Notes: generated by a model not told the origin, from the sequence alone. A DNA stretch of 64,000 nucleotides from Arthrobacter sp. AK04 (GCF_021129155.1 NZ_JAJOMC010000007.1:57243-121242); one strand, 5' to 3'; positions 52,490-61,566 are shown, numbered from the stretch's first letter. Made by a program: numbers and translations.

Positions 52490-54244
52490 ATGCCGCCTTC
52501 ACGGCGCTGCATAATGGCGGGCAACGGCAGGATGGGCCATGATCGGAGCATGCGCCGCTCCGGAAAGCCCCGATCCTGGTGGATCCCGCCGTCGCTTCGC
52601 GGCTACAGGACGGAGTGGCTGCGGCACGACCTGGTGGCAGGGGCCGCGCTCTTCGCAGTCCTGGTGCCCGCGGGCATGGCCTATGCCCAGGCCGCCGGCC
52701 TCCCGCCGGTCACCGGCCTCTACGCGACAGTGGTGCCCTTGCTTGCCTACGCGGCTGTAGGGCCCTCGCGGGTGCTGGTGCTGGGCCCGGATTCGGCACT
52801 CGCCCCCATGATCGTGGCTGCCCTGCTGCCCCTGGCCGCGGCCGACGAGCAGAGATCCGTGGCCTTGGCGGGCCTCCTGGCCATCCTGATCGGCGCCATT
52901 ATGCTGGTGGGTTCGGCGCTGCGCCTGGGCATCGTGACGGGACTGCTGTCCAAGCCCATCCGGCTGGGCTACCTCAACGGCATTGCCCTGCTGGTGGTGG
53001 CCTCGCAGGTTCCCGTCCTCCTGGGGATCTCCGTGGACGGTGAAACGCCCTGGGACAAGCTCTTCGCCGCGGTGCCCAAGATGCTCGCCGGTGAAACCAA
53101 TATGGCGGCGCTGCTGCTGGGGCTGGCATCACTGGCTCTCATTTTCGTGCCGCGGTGGCTGAAGTGGAAGGTCCCCGGCGTGCTGATCGCCGTCGTCATT
53201 TCCTGCACCGCAGTGGCACTGCTGGGGCTCCGCGACCAGGTGGACGTTACCGGCGCCCTCCCGCAGGGGCTCCCTGCGCCGGCCCTCGGCGGGATCGGCT
53301 GGGCCGACGTCCTGGCGCTGCTGCCCGCCGCCGCGGGCATCGCCCTGATTGTCTTTGTGGACACTGGAACGCTGTCCCAGTCCCTTGCCGCAGCCCGCAA
53401 CGGCAAGGTCTCCGGCAACCACGAGATGGCGGCCCTTGGCACGGCGAACGCAGCCAGCGGCCTGCTGGGCGGCTTCCCCATTTCGGCCAGCACCTCCCGT
53501 ACGCCGGTGGCGGTGGAGTCGGGCTCGAAATCCCAGCTGACGGGCGTGGTGGGCGCAGTCCTGGTGCTCGGCTTCATGCTTGCGGCGCCCGGGGTCACCG
53601 AGTTCCTGCCGTCCACCACCCTGGCCGCCATCGTGATTGCCGCAGCCGCAGGGATCGCCGACCCTGCAGGGGTGCGCCGGCTCCTGGGCATGAGCCGCAG
53701 CGAATCGCTGGTGATGCTCGCGGCATTCCTTGGGGTCACCGTCCTGGGCGTCCTCCCCGGGATCGTCGTGGCCGTCGGCCTTGCCATCCTGGACTTCCTG
53801 CGGCGGGCCTGGGACCCCTACCGTGCCGAACTGGTGGACGTGCCCGGCGTGCCCGGCTACCACGACGTGAGCCGCCACCCGGACGGCGAACGCGTCCCAG
53901 GCATGCTGATCCTGCGCTTCGACGCACCGCTGTTCTTCGGCAACGGCGCGCTGCTGGGTTCCTTCGTGCGCAACAAGCTGGACGGCGCCCCGCCCGGCAC
54001 CGAACGCCTCGTGCTGGCGGCAGAGCCCGTGACGGGGATCGACACCACTGCCCTGGATGAGCTGATCCAGCTCGACGAATGGCTGGAACGGCACGGCGTG
54101 GACCTGGTGTTCGCGGAGATGAAAGGTCCGGTCAAGGACAGGCTGCTGCGGTACGGCATGGGCGCGCGCTTCTCGCCCGAACACTTCTATCCCACCGTGA
54201 GCGAGGCAGTGCGTGCATTCCAGCGGGAGGAACGGGAGGCGTAG
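52490..54244 (+). CDS. SulP-family inorganic anion transporter with STAS domain
   Basis: 584 aa as drawn. From about residue 35, WLRHDLVAGAALFAVLVPAGMAYAQAAGLPPVTGLYA is the SulP signature, followed by about ten more membrane helices. The STAS domain lies in the last 130 residues (MLILRFDAPLFFGNG and AEPVTGIDTTALDEL). It should carry sulfate, bicarbonate or another oxyanion. The start is unsure: ATG at 52490 lacks a ribosome site and ATG at 52550 (MRRSGKPR) is equally plausible. Monocistronic. Confidence 0.85.
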   Translation: MPPSRRCIMAGNGRMGHDRSMRRSGKPRSWWIPPSLRGYRTEWLRHDLVAGAALFAVLVPAGMAYAQAAGLPPVTGLYATVVPLLAYAAVGPSRVLVLGPDSALAPMIVAALLPLAAADEQRSVALAGLLAILIGAIMLVGSALRLGIVTGLLSKPIRLGYLNGIALLVVASQVPVLLGISVDGETPWDKLFAAVPKMLAGETNMAALLLGLASLALIFVPRWLKWKVPGVLIAVVISCTAVALLGLRDQVDVTGALPQGLPAPALGGIGWADVLALLPAAAGIALIVFVDTGTLSQSLAAARNGKVSGNHEMAALGTANAASGLLGGFPISASTSRTPVAVESGSKSQLTGVVGAVLVLGFMLAAPGVTEFLPSTTLAAIVIAAAAGIADPAGVRRLLGMSRSESLVMLAAFLGVTVLGVLPGIVVAVGLAILDFLRRAWDPYRAELVDVPGVPGYHDVSRHPDGERVPGMLILRFDAPLFFGNGALLGSFVRNKLDGAPPGTERLVLAAEPVTGIDTTALDELIQLDEWLERHGVDLVFAEMKGPVKDRLLRYGMGARFSPEHFYPTVSEAVRAFQREEREA

Positions 54245-54325
54245 CCGCCGCAGCAGCCGCACGCCGCCGTCGTCCATTACGACGGCGGCACTTGGCTTGC
54301 GTCCGCAGCTGTTCACCCTGCGTTT

Positions 54326-54339
54326 GGGAACCGGTTCCC
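54326..54339. promoter_or_regulatory. Perfect 14-bp palindrome before Tat phosphoesterase gene
   Basis: GGGAACCGGTTCCC with a central CG, in the style of LacI-family operators, 66 bp before the start codon. No lacI-type gene is in the window. Confidence 0.55.
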
Positions 54340-54404
54340 GTGGCTTCCTAGAGTCGCTGGGACAGCGGCGGGAAACCCGCCGCGCACAATGCGGAGAGGC
54401 AGCG

Positions 54405-55589
54405 ATGACCACCAAGATGGACCAGCACACCTTCAGCCGGAGGACAGCCCTGGCAACCGCCGGCGCCCTCGGTGCCCTCGGGGCTGCGGTGGCTGCGGCA
54501 ACCGGAGCCACCGCGGCCCCGGGCGCCAAGGCACCCAAGCCCACCCTGGCGTTCCGGCCCGACGGCCGCTTTACAGTGGTCCAGTTCAACGACACCCAGG
54601 ACGACGAGCGGACCGACCGCCGCACCATCGAGCTTATGGAACGCACACTTGACGCGGAAAAGCCGGACTTCGTGGTGATCAACGGGGACGTCATCAACGG
54701 CGGCTGCGACACGGAGCTGGACGTCAAGCAGGCGCTCAACCACGTGGTCAAGCCGATGGAAAGCCGGAATATCCCCTGGGCCGTCACGTTCGGCAACCAC
54801 GACGAAGACTCTGCGGCGAAGACCGGCATGACAGAAGCCAGGATGCTGCAGTTCCTGCAGAGCTATGAATACAACGTCAACGGTGACACCACCGACGGAG
54901 TCACCGGCACCTCCAACTCGCTGCTGCTGGTGCAGTCCTCCAAGTCCAAGGACCCTGCCTTCGGCCTGTGGCTCATCGACACCGGCCGCTACGCCCCGGA
55001 TGCCATCAACGGCCAGGACTTCGAGGGCTACCCGGACTGGGACTGGGTACGGATGGACCAGGTGGCCTGGTACCGCAACCTCTCCATCGCCACCGAGCAG
55101 AAGTACGGCAGGAAGATCCCGTCCCTGATGTGGGGCCACATCGCACTCCACGAGCACCGCGCCATGTGGTTCGCCAGCATCGACTCGCGGACGGACGCGG
55201 ACCACCAGCGTGCCGTGAAGAAGCACGGCATCGTGGGTGAACGGAACGAGGACGAATGCCCGGGCCCCTTCAACTCAGGCTTGTTCAACGCTTTCCTGGA
55301 GCGCGGGGACGTGCGCGGCTACTTTGTGGGCCACGACCACGTGAACACCTACGTGGGCAACTACTACGGCGTGGAGCTCGGCTACGGCCCGGGTACCGGA
55401 TTTGGCGCGTACGGCCTGCCCGGTGCCGACCGGAACAGGCTCCGTGGCGCACGCGTCTTTGAGCTCGACGAAAACCACGCCGGGATCTACAAGTCCACCC
55501 GGCTGGTCTTCGCCAAGGACTTCGGCATCGACCTGGCGGCCAACGACCAGCCGGTCACTCCCGATCCCCTGGGCCCGGCGCAGCTTTAG
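54405..55589 (+). CDS. Tat-exported metallophosphoesterase
   Basis: 394 aa. A twin-arginine signal (FSRRTALATAG, followed by a long Ala/Gly-rich hydrophobic stretch) ends near TAAPGA. The core carries FNDTQDD, NGDVINGG, GNHDED, WGHIALHEH and GHDHVNTY, the calcineurin-like metal ligands. Folding before export fits a metal-loaded phosphodiesterase or phosphatase; Dcr2/PhoD-like relatives release phosphate from diesters. ATG at 54405 with GGAGAGG upstream; the frame upstream is open but contains the palindrome and has no signal. Confidence 0.84.
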   Translation: MTTKMDQHTFSRRTALATAGALGALGAAVAAATGATAAPGAKAPKPTLAFRPDGRFTVVQFNDTQDDERTDRRTIELMERTLDAEKPDFVVINGDVINGGCDTELDVKQALNHVVKPMESRNIPWAVTFGNHDEDSAAKTGMTEARMLQFLQSYEYNVNGDTTDGVTGTSNSLLLVQSSKSKDPAFGLWLIDTGRYAPDAINGQDFEGYPDWDWVRMDQVAWYRNLSIATEQKYGRKIPSLMWGHIALHEHRAMWFASIDSRTDADHQRAVKKHGIVGERNEDECPGPFNSGLFNAFLERGDVRGYFVGHDHVNTYVGNYYGVELGYGPGTGFGAYGLPGADRNRLRGARVFELDENHAGIYKSTRLVFAKDFGIDLAANDQPVTPDPLGPAQL

Positions 55590-55663
55590 CCTGGTTCAGG
55601 GGTCCCGGGACCTGTGTGCCCGACCGGTGTGCCGCCGTCGTTCTTCCCTTCAAGCACCCGGCG

Positions 55664-55669
55664 TACGCT
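55664..55669 (+). promoter_or_regulatory. -10 box of a candidate leaderless transcript
   Basis: TACGCT ends 7 nt before the ATG at 55676; a TTCTTC lies 17 bp further upstream. There is no ribosome site, which fits a leaderless mRNA. Confidence 0.45.
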
Positions 55670-55675
55670 GATGCC

Positions 55676-56881
55676 ATGGAATCCGAGGTCCGGAACCTGG
55701 CCCTCCGCACCGGCATCACGGTGCCGTGCCTGGTCCAGGGCGACGCGGACGCGGCACCGTTGCTCCTGCTGCATGCGTGGGGCGAATCGCGCCGCTGCTT
55801 CGACCGCCTGCTGCCTGGGCTCGCCGGCTTCCGGGTCTATGCCCCGGACCTCCGCGGCCAGGGCGGGGCGGACAAACCGGAGGCCGGCTACTCCCTGGGC
55901 GAACAGGCCGAGGACGCGGCGGCCGTTCTGGACGCCGTTGGTGTGGAGACGGCGTTTGTCCTCGGTTCCTCCAGCGGCGGTTATGTGGCCCAGCAGCTCG
56001 CTGTGGTGCAGCCCGGGCGGGTGGCGGCGCTGGTCCTGGTGGGGTCGCCGCTGAGCCTGCGGGGGCGGCCGGCCTTCGCCGAGGAGGTGGACCGGCTGGC
56101 CGATCCCATCGATGAGGCCTGGGTCCGGGCGTCGCTCTCCTGGTTCACCCTGCACCAGCCTGTTCCGGACTGGTACCTGGAGGACCGGGTTCGCGACGGC
56201 GTCCGGATGCCTGCCCACGCCTGGCAGAAGATTCTCGCCGGCCTGACTGCAGCCGCCCCGCCCACCGAAGCCGGCACCATCCGGACGCCCACGCTGATCA
56301 TCTACGGCGGCCAGGATGACCTGCTGCCGCTGCAGGACGAAGAGGTCCTGGCCTCGCGGATTCCGGGCGCCGTGCTGAAGGTCTATCCCGATGCCGGGCA
56401 CCTGGTCCTGTGGGAGTGCCCGGACCGGGTGGCCGCGGATGCCGCGGCGTTCCTGCGCGCGCTGGAAAAGACCCCGGCCGGACCCAATGACTCCGGGCCC
56501 TTCTATCACGGCACCAAGGCGGACGTGCGGCCCGGGGACCTGCTGGTTCCCGGGTACGCCTCCAACTACGGGGGACGGAACGCCGCGAACCACATCTATT
56601 TCACCGCCACCTTGGACGCCGCCACCTGGGGCGCCGAACTCAGCGCGGGCGAGGGGCCCGGCAGGATCTACCGGGTGGAGCCCACCGGCCCGTTCCAGGA
56701 TGACCCCAACCTGACCGACAAGAAGTTCCCCGGCAACCCCACCCGGTCCTACCGCACCCGCGAACCCCTCCGCGTGCTCGGCGAGGTTTCGGAGTGGCAG
56801 CCGCACTCCCCCGAGGCGCTGCAGCACATGCGCAGCCACCTGGAGGAACTGAAGCGGCAGGGCATCGAGGCCATCGACTAA
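55676..56881 (+). CDS. Alpha/beta hydrolase fused to Arr-type rifampin ADP-ribosyltransferase
   Basis: 401 aa, two domains. Residues 1 to about 262 are an alpha/beta hydrolase: oxyanion region LLHAWGESRR, nucleophile elbow LGSSSGGYVAQQ, Asp in IYGGQDDLLP, His in YPDAGHLVLWE. Residues about 265-401 read as a full Arr domain: GPFYHGTKADVRPGDLLVPG, NHIYFTATLDAATWGAELS, DDPNLTDKKFPGNPTRSYR, and EPLRVLGEVSEWQ. Arr inactivates rifamycins by ADP-ribosylation. Stand-alone Arr is about 140 aa, so this domain is complete. The hydrolase's role is unknown; it may act on the ansamycin or on a separate ester. The ATG at 55676 is chosen over an upstream frame start. Confidence 0.83.
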   Translation: MESEVRNLALRTGITVPCLVQGDADAAPLLLLHAWGESRRCFDRLLPGLAGFRVYAPDLRGQGGADKPEAGYSLGEQAEDAAAVLDAVGVETAFVLGSSSGGYVAQQLAVVQPGRVAALVLVGSPLSLRGRPAFAEEVDRLADPIDEAWVRASLSWFTLHQPVPDWYLEDRVRDGVRMPAHAWQKILAGLTAAAPPTEAGTIRTPTLIIYGGQDDLLPLQDEEVLASRIPGAVLKVYPDAGHLVLWECPDRVAADAAAFLRALEKTPAGPNDSGPFYHGTKADVRPGDLLVPGYASNYGGRNAANHIYFTATLDAATWGAELSAGEGPGRIYRVEPTGPFQDDPNLTDKKFPGNPTRSYRTREPLRVLGEVSEWQPHSPEALQHMRSHLEELKRQGIEAID

Positions 56882-57019
56882 CCGGGCGGGCGAGGCCGTT
56901 CGGCCCTACCTGTATATGGCAAGCGGGCACACGCTGAAACAAGCAGGCATCCGGGCCCAACGCCCGCGGATCCTGCCCCAAACCCCTACCAGCCCGCGGG
57001 CTCTGAGGAACGTTCCAAC

Positions 57020-57709
57020 ATGCCAATCGCGAAAGGGCGGCACCCCCAACGCAGCCGGGCCGCACAAACCGGCAGCCCGCGGCAGGACGCCGTCCGGAAG
57101 GTCCTCCTGGCTGCCGGGCCGCTGTCTTCGCTGCTCTACGTGGTTGCCACGGACGGGCTGGCGGCATCACGGTGCGACGGGTACCGCTCCACGGAGCAGA
57201 TGGTGAGCGAACTGTTCGCCGTCGGCTCCCCCGGCCGGGATGTCCTGGTCGCTTTCACGTGGCTCTACACAGCCCTGTTCACCGCTTTCGGTGTAGGCGT
57301 GTGGAACTCCGTGCACGGGAACCGCGCCCTGCGCATCGCCGGCGGCCTGCTCACCGCGTACGGGCTGTGGAACATCATGGGTGCCCTGTACCCGCTGACG
57401 CTGGGAGACGATGCGTCCATTCCCATGCATATCTTCGCCACGAATATCCAGCTCGCACTGATGGTGGCCGCGATGTGCTTCGTGGCGGCCGGGTTCCACG
57501 GCCGGATGCGGTGGTATTCGATCCTCTCGCTTGCCGCCTCCGCGCTCATGGGCATGGTGGCGTTCATGGCAGCTCCCGGGCCGAACCTGTTGCTGGGCAT
57601 CGGCGAGCGAATCAGCATCGGGGCGTTCCTGCTGTGGGTGGCGGTTCTCGCGGTGGCCCTGTGGAGGAATGAGCCCGCCGAGGAACGGCCGGATCGATCC
57701 GCTCGTTGA
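57020..57709 (+). CDS. DUF998-family membrane protein
   Basis: 229 aa with about six hydrophobic segments, beginning near residue 28 (VLLAAGPLSSLLYVVATDG). CDGYRSTEQMVSELFAVGSPGRDVL is the DUF998-style loop. Function unknown. AGGAA precedes the ATG and sits inside a palindrome GGAACGTTCC (57007-57016) which could mask the ribosome site or bind a regulator. It ends 6 nt before the DM13 gene, so the two are co-transcribed. Confidence 0.75.
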   Translation: MPIAKGRHPQRSRAAQTGSPRQDAVRKVLLAAGPLSSLLYVVATDGLAASRCDGYRSTEQMVSELFAVGSPGRDVLVAFTWLYTALFTAFGVGVWNSVHGNRALRIAGGLLTAYGLWNIMGALYPLTLGDDASIPMHIFATNIQLALMVAAMCFVAAGFHGRMRWYSILSLAASALMGMVAFMAAPGPNLLLGIGERISIGAFLLWVAVLAVALWRNEPAEERPDRSAR

Positions 57710-57715
57710 GGTGGT

Positions 57716-58288
57716 ATGGGAAAGCGCGCTGCCATCTCGTCGGGACTGTTCGTGGCTGCAATTGCACTGGCTGTGGGGCTCTACCTGTTCCAGCCCTGGC
57801 GGATCTTCACCAGCTCCACCGTGACCGAGGACATCCCGGCCGCTGCCCCGCTCGCCGTCCCGTCCCAGGAATCAACGTCGGAGCCAAGCGCGCCCCCTGA
57901 GTCCGCCCCACCCAGCGAACCAGCCGCGCCCGCCGCTCCACGTGAACTCGCATCGGGCCAGCTCATCAGCCACGAACACGCCAGCTCGGGAACGGTAAAG
58001 ATCCTTGAGCTCGCGGACGGCAGCCGGATCCTCCGGCTCGAAGGCCTTGACACTTCTGACGGGCCGGACCTGAAGGTGTGGCTGAGCGATGCCCCGGTCA
58101 TTGAGGGAGTGGCAGGCTGGCACGTCTTCGACGACGGCGCCTACCTGGACCTGGGCGCACTCAAAGCCAACAAGGGCGATCAAAACTACGAGATTCCGGC
58201 TGCCACGGTACTGGGCGACTACACCTCGGTCAGCATCTGGTGCGCCCGGTTCGCCGTGTCCTTCGCCGCCGCCGAGCTGAGCACGTAG
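57716..58288 (+). CDS. DM13-domain secreted/anchored protein
   Basis: 190 aa. A single N-terminal hydrophobic helix (about residues 7-27) anchors it, followed by a Pro/Ser/Ala-rich linker (to about 78) and a DM13 domain: GTVKILELADGSRILRLEGLDTSDGPDLKVWLSD region, and ISIWCARF-like end with the conserved Cys (SVSIWCARFAVSF). DM13 domains are proposed to take part in electron transfer or redox. GAGGTGG lies before the ATG. Confidence 0.82.
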   Translation: MGKRAAISSGLFVAAIALAVGLYLFQPWRIFTSSTVTEDIPAAAPLAVPSQESTSEPSAPPESAPPSEPAAPAAPRELASGQLISHEHASSGTVKILELADGSRILRLEGLDTSDGPDLKVWLSDAPVIEGVAGWHVFDDGAYLDLGALKANKGDQNYEIPAATVLGDYTSVSIWCARFAVSFAAAELST

Positions 58289-58380
58289 TTCCCCAAAGTA
58301 GGGCACTTCTCCCCTGTGCACGGGCCGCTCCCGGGACTAGCCTGATCCGCATCAGCGTCCACCGCCGTCGAGGAGCCGTC

Positions 58381-58698
58381 ATGCCCGGGTTTGTGCAGAT
58401 CATCGAATTCAGGACCTCCCGCATCAAGGAAATCGAGGAGCTGGGCCGCCCCTCACGGACCGGGGGAAGCACTCCGGCCACCTTCCGCAGCATCATCGCC
58501 ACAGCGGACAGGGACCACCCGGGGACCTACTTCACCATCGTCGAGTTCGATTCCTTCGACTCGGCCATGGAAAATTCAGGCCGGCCGGAAACGTCCGAGT
58601 TCGCGGCCAAGATGGCGAAACTGTGCGACGGGCCCGTAGTCTTCCACAATCTCGATGTCTTGTGGGAGGACACCGGAAACGGTGCGGGCAACGGCTAG
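58381..58698 (+). CDS. Small alpha/beta-barrel-like hypothetical protein
   Basis: 105 aa: VQIIEFRTSRIKEIEELG, then TIVEFDSFDSAMENSGRPET and FHNLDVLWE. The pattern fits a dimeric ferredoxin-like (antibiotic-biosynthesis monooxygenase-type) fold, but no catalytic residues are evident. GAGGAG lies 5 nt before the ATG. Its stop overlaps the ribosome site of the phosphotransferase-like gene, so they are co-transcribed. Confidence 0.68.
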   Translation: MPGFVQIIEFRTSRIKEIEELGRPSRTGGSTPATFRSIIATADRDHPGTYFTIVEFDSFDSAMENSGRPETSEFAAKMAKLCDGPVVFHNLDVLWEDTGNGAGNG

Positions 58699-58707
58699 GA
58701 GCAGGCC

Positions 58708-61419
58708 ATGGCTTCAGGAAGTACAGGCGCCGGCGCGGGCCTGGTTGTTGACCTCGGCCGGCTGGCATCAGCGTCACTGGCCACGGTGGGCGGCAAGGCC
58801 CTCAACCTGGGCCTGCTTGTTGCCGCCGGCTTCCCCGTTCCGCCGGGTTTCTGCCTGACGACGGCGGCCTACCGGAAGGCCGCGCCCACCGGCCTGGACG
58901 CCATTGCCGCCCGACTGGACGGCGCCGGGCTCGATGGGGCTGGGACGGGAACGTCCGACGGCGGCCGCGGACTTGCGAACGACGACCGGGACAGCCTCGC
59001 GCGGCAGGCCCGCGAGGCGGTGCTGGCAGCGCCTGTCCCATCCGACGTCGAGGCCGCCATCCGGGAGGCCTATGCCGCGATGGGCAGCGGCCCGGTGGCG
59101 GTGCGCTCCTCCGCCACCGCCGAAGACCTCCCCTTCGCCAGCTTCGCAGGACAGCAGGACTCCTTCATGGACGTGGACGGGGCCGACGCCGTCGTCCAGG
59201 CCGTCCGGCGCTGCTGGGCCTCCCTCTGGACGGACCGCGCCGTGGCCTACCGCACCACGAACGGGATCAGCCACCGCGAGGTGGGCCTCGCCGTCGTGAT
59301 TCAACGCATGGTGGACGCCGCCACGGCCGGCGTGCTGTTCACCGCCAACCCCGTGACCGGAACCCGGACCCAGACGGTCATCGACGCCAGCGCCGGGACA
59401 GGACAGCAGGTGGTTTCCGGCGCCGTGAACCCGGACCACTTCGTGGTGGAGACGGCCTCGGGCCGGATCCTGCAGCAGCCACAGGACACACCGCCCAGCC
59501 TGGCGGACGCACAACTCCGCGAACTCACCTCCCTGGGTGACGATGCCCAGCGGCTGTTCGGCGCGCCACAGGACGTGGAATGGGTGGTCGACGGCGGCGG
59601 CAAAGCCTGGCTGACCCAGTCCCGCCCCATCACCACGCTGTACCCGCTGCCGGAGGAAGATCCGTTCACCGGGCAAGACGGCACGGACGGCACGGACGGC
59701 ACTGCCAGCGCAGGCGCCGGCACCGATGCCCGCGTGTACCTGTGCGGAACACTGATGCAGGGCCTCACCCGCCCCATCACCCCGATGGGCCTCCACGTGC
59801 TGGCCCTCATGCGCGGCAACAACAACGGGCCGTGGAAAACCGTGAACCCGGGCCTGCGGATGTACGTGGACCTGACCCCAATCCTCCACAACAAATCCGG
59901 CCGCGACCTCATGGCCAGGATGCTGCCGCTCGCGGACGGACGGTCGGCCGCCATCCTCCCTGCGCTCCTGGACGATCCGCGGTTCAGCGTTGCCCGGCCT
60001 CCCCGCAGAAAATCAAAGGCCAACACCGCCCCCGCACGGACACACGCCAAAGGCGCGCAAGGCACCCAGGGCCTGGGCGTCTTCCTGGGCATGGTCCGCG
60101 CCCTGCTGTGGCCGGACCGCGAACTGCGGCGGGCGCGGCGGTACCAGGACCGCCTGGCAGCCCAGCTGGCCCTCCCCCTGCCGGCCACTGCCGCCAGGCG
60201 TCTCCAGCACACCGAGGACATCCTGGCCGCGTCCATCAACGGGTTGATCCAGGCCACGCTGCCGGCACCGTCTGTGGGATACCTGATGCTGGCCGTGGCC
60301 CGCGGGCTGCTGCGCGGAATTGCCGAGCCGCGTGAGCTTGAGGCCGTGCTGCGCGGGCTTCCCCGCAACGTGACCACCATCATGGACCTGGAGCTGTGGC
60401 ACCTGGCGGTGTCCCTGGGCGGTGATCCGGAGGCCCGCCGGGCGTTCACTGAGCTGACGCCGGGAGAGCTTGCCGCCCGATACAGGGCGGGCACGCTGCC
60501 AGCCCCTGCCCAGTCCGGGATACAGGAGTTCCTGTCACAGTACGGCCACCGGGCCGTGGCGGAGATCGACCTGGGGATGCCCAGGTGGTCCGAGGAGCCG
60601 GAGCACATCCTGGGAATGATCTCCAACTATCTCCGCGTGGAGGACCCCGAACAGGCCCCGGACCGCCAGTTCGCCAGAGCGGCCGAACACGCAGAGGCCC
60701 GGATCAGCGAGCTGGTGGAGCGCGCCGGGACAAAGAGCCGGCTGCGGGGGCGCCTGGTGGCGCTGTGCCTGCGCCGGACGCGGCAGCTTTCCGGCCTGCG
60801 GGAGCTGCCCAAGTTCTGCATCGTGTTGGTGATGGCGGAGATGCACCGGCAACTGGCGGAGATCGGCGCCGAGCTGGCAAGGAACGGCACCATCCGCGAC
60901 GCCGGTGACGTGTTCTTCCTGGATTTCGACGAACTGCGGGTGGGGCTGCGCGGGGCGGACCTGAAGGGAATCGTCGCACGCCGCCGGAGGCTGTACGACG
61001 TCGAGCTGCGGCGCCGGCGCATTCCGCGCCTCCTGCTCTCGGACGGCACGGACGTGGAGGCTGCCATGATGGCGGCCGCCGCCGCCCTGCCCCAACCGGC
61101 TGCGGCGGACCGCCTGGCGGGGACCCCGGCGTCGGCAGGCACCGCCACCGGAAAGGTCAGGGTGATCATGGACCCCGTGGGCGCCCGCCTGGAACCCGGT
61201 GAAATCCTGGTGGCACCCTCCACGGACCCCGGCTGGACGCCGCTCTTCATGACGGCAGGGGCTTTGGTGATGGAGATGGGCGGCGTCGTCTCGCACGGGG
61301 CCGTGGTGGCCCGTGAGTACGGCATCCCCGCGGTGGTGGGCGTTGCCGATGCCACCACGCGGCTGCGCGACGGCCAGAACGTCACAGTGGACGGCGCCGC
61401 CGGAACCGTGACCTGGTGA
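58708..61419 (+). CDS. PEP-synthase/rifampin-phosphotransferase-like enzyme
   Basis: 903 aa. The ATP-grasp half starts VGGKALNLGLLVAAGFPVPPGFCL (K30) and has VAVRSSATAEDLPFASFAGQQ (R133, E139) and QRMVDAATAGVLFTANPVTG. A 400-residue middle domain follows. The C-terminal swivelling domain holds the phosphorylatable His near 863 in GGVVSHGAVVAREYGIPAVVG. This three-part layout and length match rifampin phosphotransferase (RPH), which phosphorylates rifamycins using ATP, better than housekeeping PEP synthase (about 790 aa). The middle domain, which would decide, cannot be assigned by eye. An Arr fusion lies 1.8 kb upstream. AGGAG 6 nt before the ATG. Confidence 0.78.
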   Translation: MASGSTGAGAGLVVDLGRLASASLATVGGKALNLGLLVAAGFPVPPGFCLTTAAYRKAAPTGLDAIAARLDGAGLDGAGTGTSDGGRGLANDDRDSLARQAREAVLAAPVPSDVEAAIREAYAAMGSGPVAVRSSATAEDLPFASFAGQQDSFMDVDGADAVVQAVRRCWASLWTDRAVAYRTTNGISHREVGLAVVIQRMVDAATAGVLFTANPVTGTRTQTVIDASAGTGQQVVSGAVNPDHFVVETASGRILQQPQDTPPSLADAQLRELTSLGDDAQRLFGAPQDVEWVVDGGGKAWLTQSRPITTLYPLPEEDPFTGQDGTDGTDGTASAGAGTDARVYLCGTLMQGLTRPITPMGLHVLALMRGNNNGPWKTVNPGLRMYVDLTPILHNKSGRDLMARMLPLADGRSAAILPALLDDPRFSVARPPRRKSKANTAPARTHAKGAQGTQGLGVFLGMVRALLWPDRELRRARRYQDRLAAQLALPLPATAARRLQHTEDILAASINGLIQATLPAPSVGYLMLAVARGLLRGIAEPRELEAVLRGLPRNVTTIMDLELWHLAVSLGGDPEARRAFTELTPGELAARYRAGTLPAPAQSGIQEFLSQYGHRAVAEIDLGMPRWSEEPEHILGMISNYLRVEDPEQAPDRQFARAAEHAEARISELVERAGTKSRLRGRLVALCLRRTRQLSGLRELPKFCIVLVMAEMHRQLAEIGAELARNGTIRDAGDVFFLDFDELRVGLRGADLKGIVARRRRLYDVELRRRRIPRLLLSDGTDVEAAMMAAAAALPQPAAADRLAGTPASAGTATGKVRVIMDPVGARLEPGEILVAPSTDPGWTPLFMTAGALVMEMGGVVSHGAVVAREYGIPAVVGVADATTRLRDGQNVTVDGAAGTVTW

Positions 61420-61421
61420 GG

Positions 61422-61565
61422 CTACCCGAACAGCGCCGCCACCCGGGTCAGCGTCTGGTAGATCCCGTACGCCAACGGGACTCCCACCAGCGCCCAGGCG
61501 ACGGCGAGTTTTCCGGTGGATACTTTGGCGGGCGCCTGCGCGCCGGTGTTGTGTGCGGTGCTCAT
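61422..61565 (-). CDS. Small (47-aa) partner of the MFS transporter
   Basis: A 47-aa protein with one membrane helix (AVAWALVGVPLAYGIYQTL) after a polar N-terminus (MSTAHNTGAQAPAK). It starts one base after the transporter stop, with GGAGG 6 nt upstream inside the transporter gene, so it is co-translated. I recall an 'MFS transporter small subunit' family beside OFA-type antiporters, which fits the location. It may stabilise or gate the transporter. Confidence 0.7.
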   Translation of the reverse strand: MSTAHNTGAQAPAKVSTGKLAVAWALVGVPLAYGIYQTLTRVAALFG

Positions 61566-61566
61566 C

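Noticed and set aside
53129..54829. Minus-strand open frame of 566 codons
   Set aside because: Shadow of the SulP and phosphoesterase genes; no ribosome site or motif.
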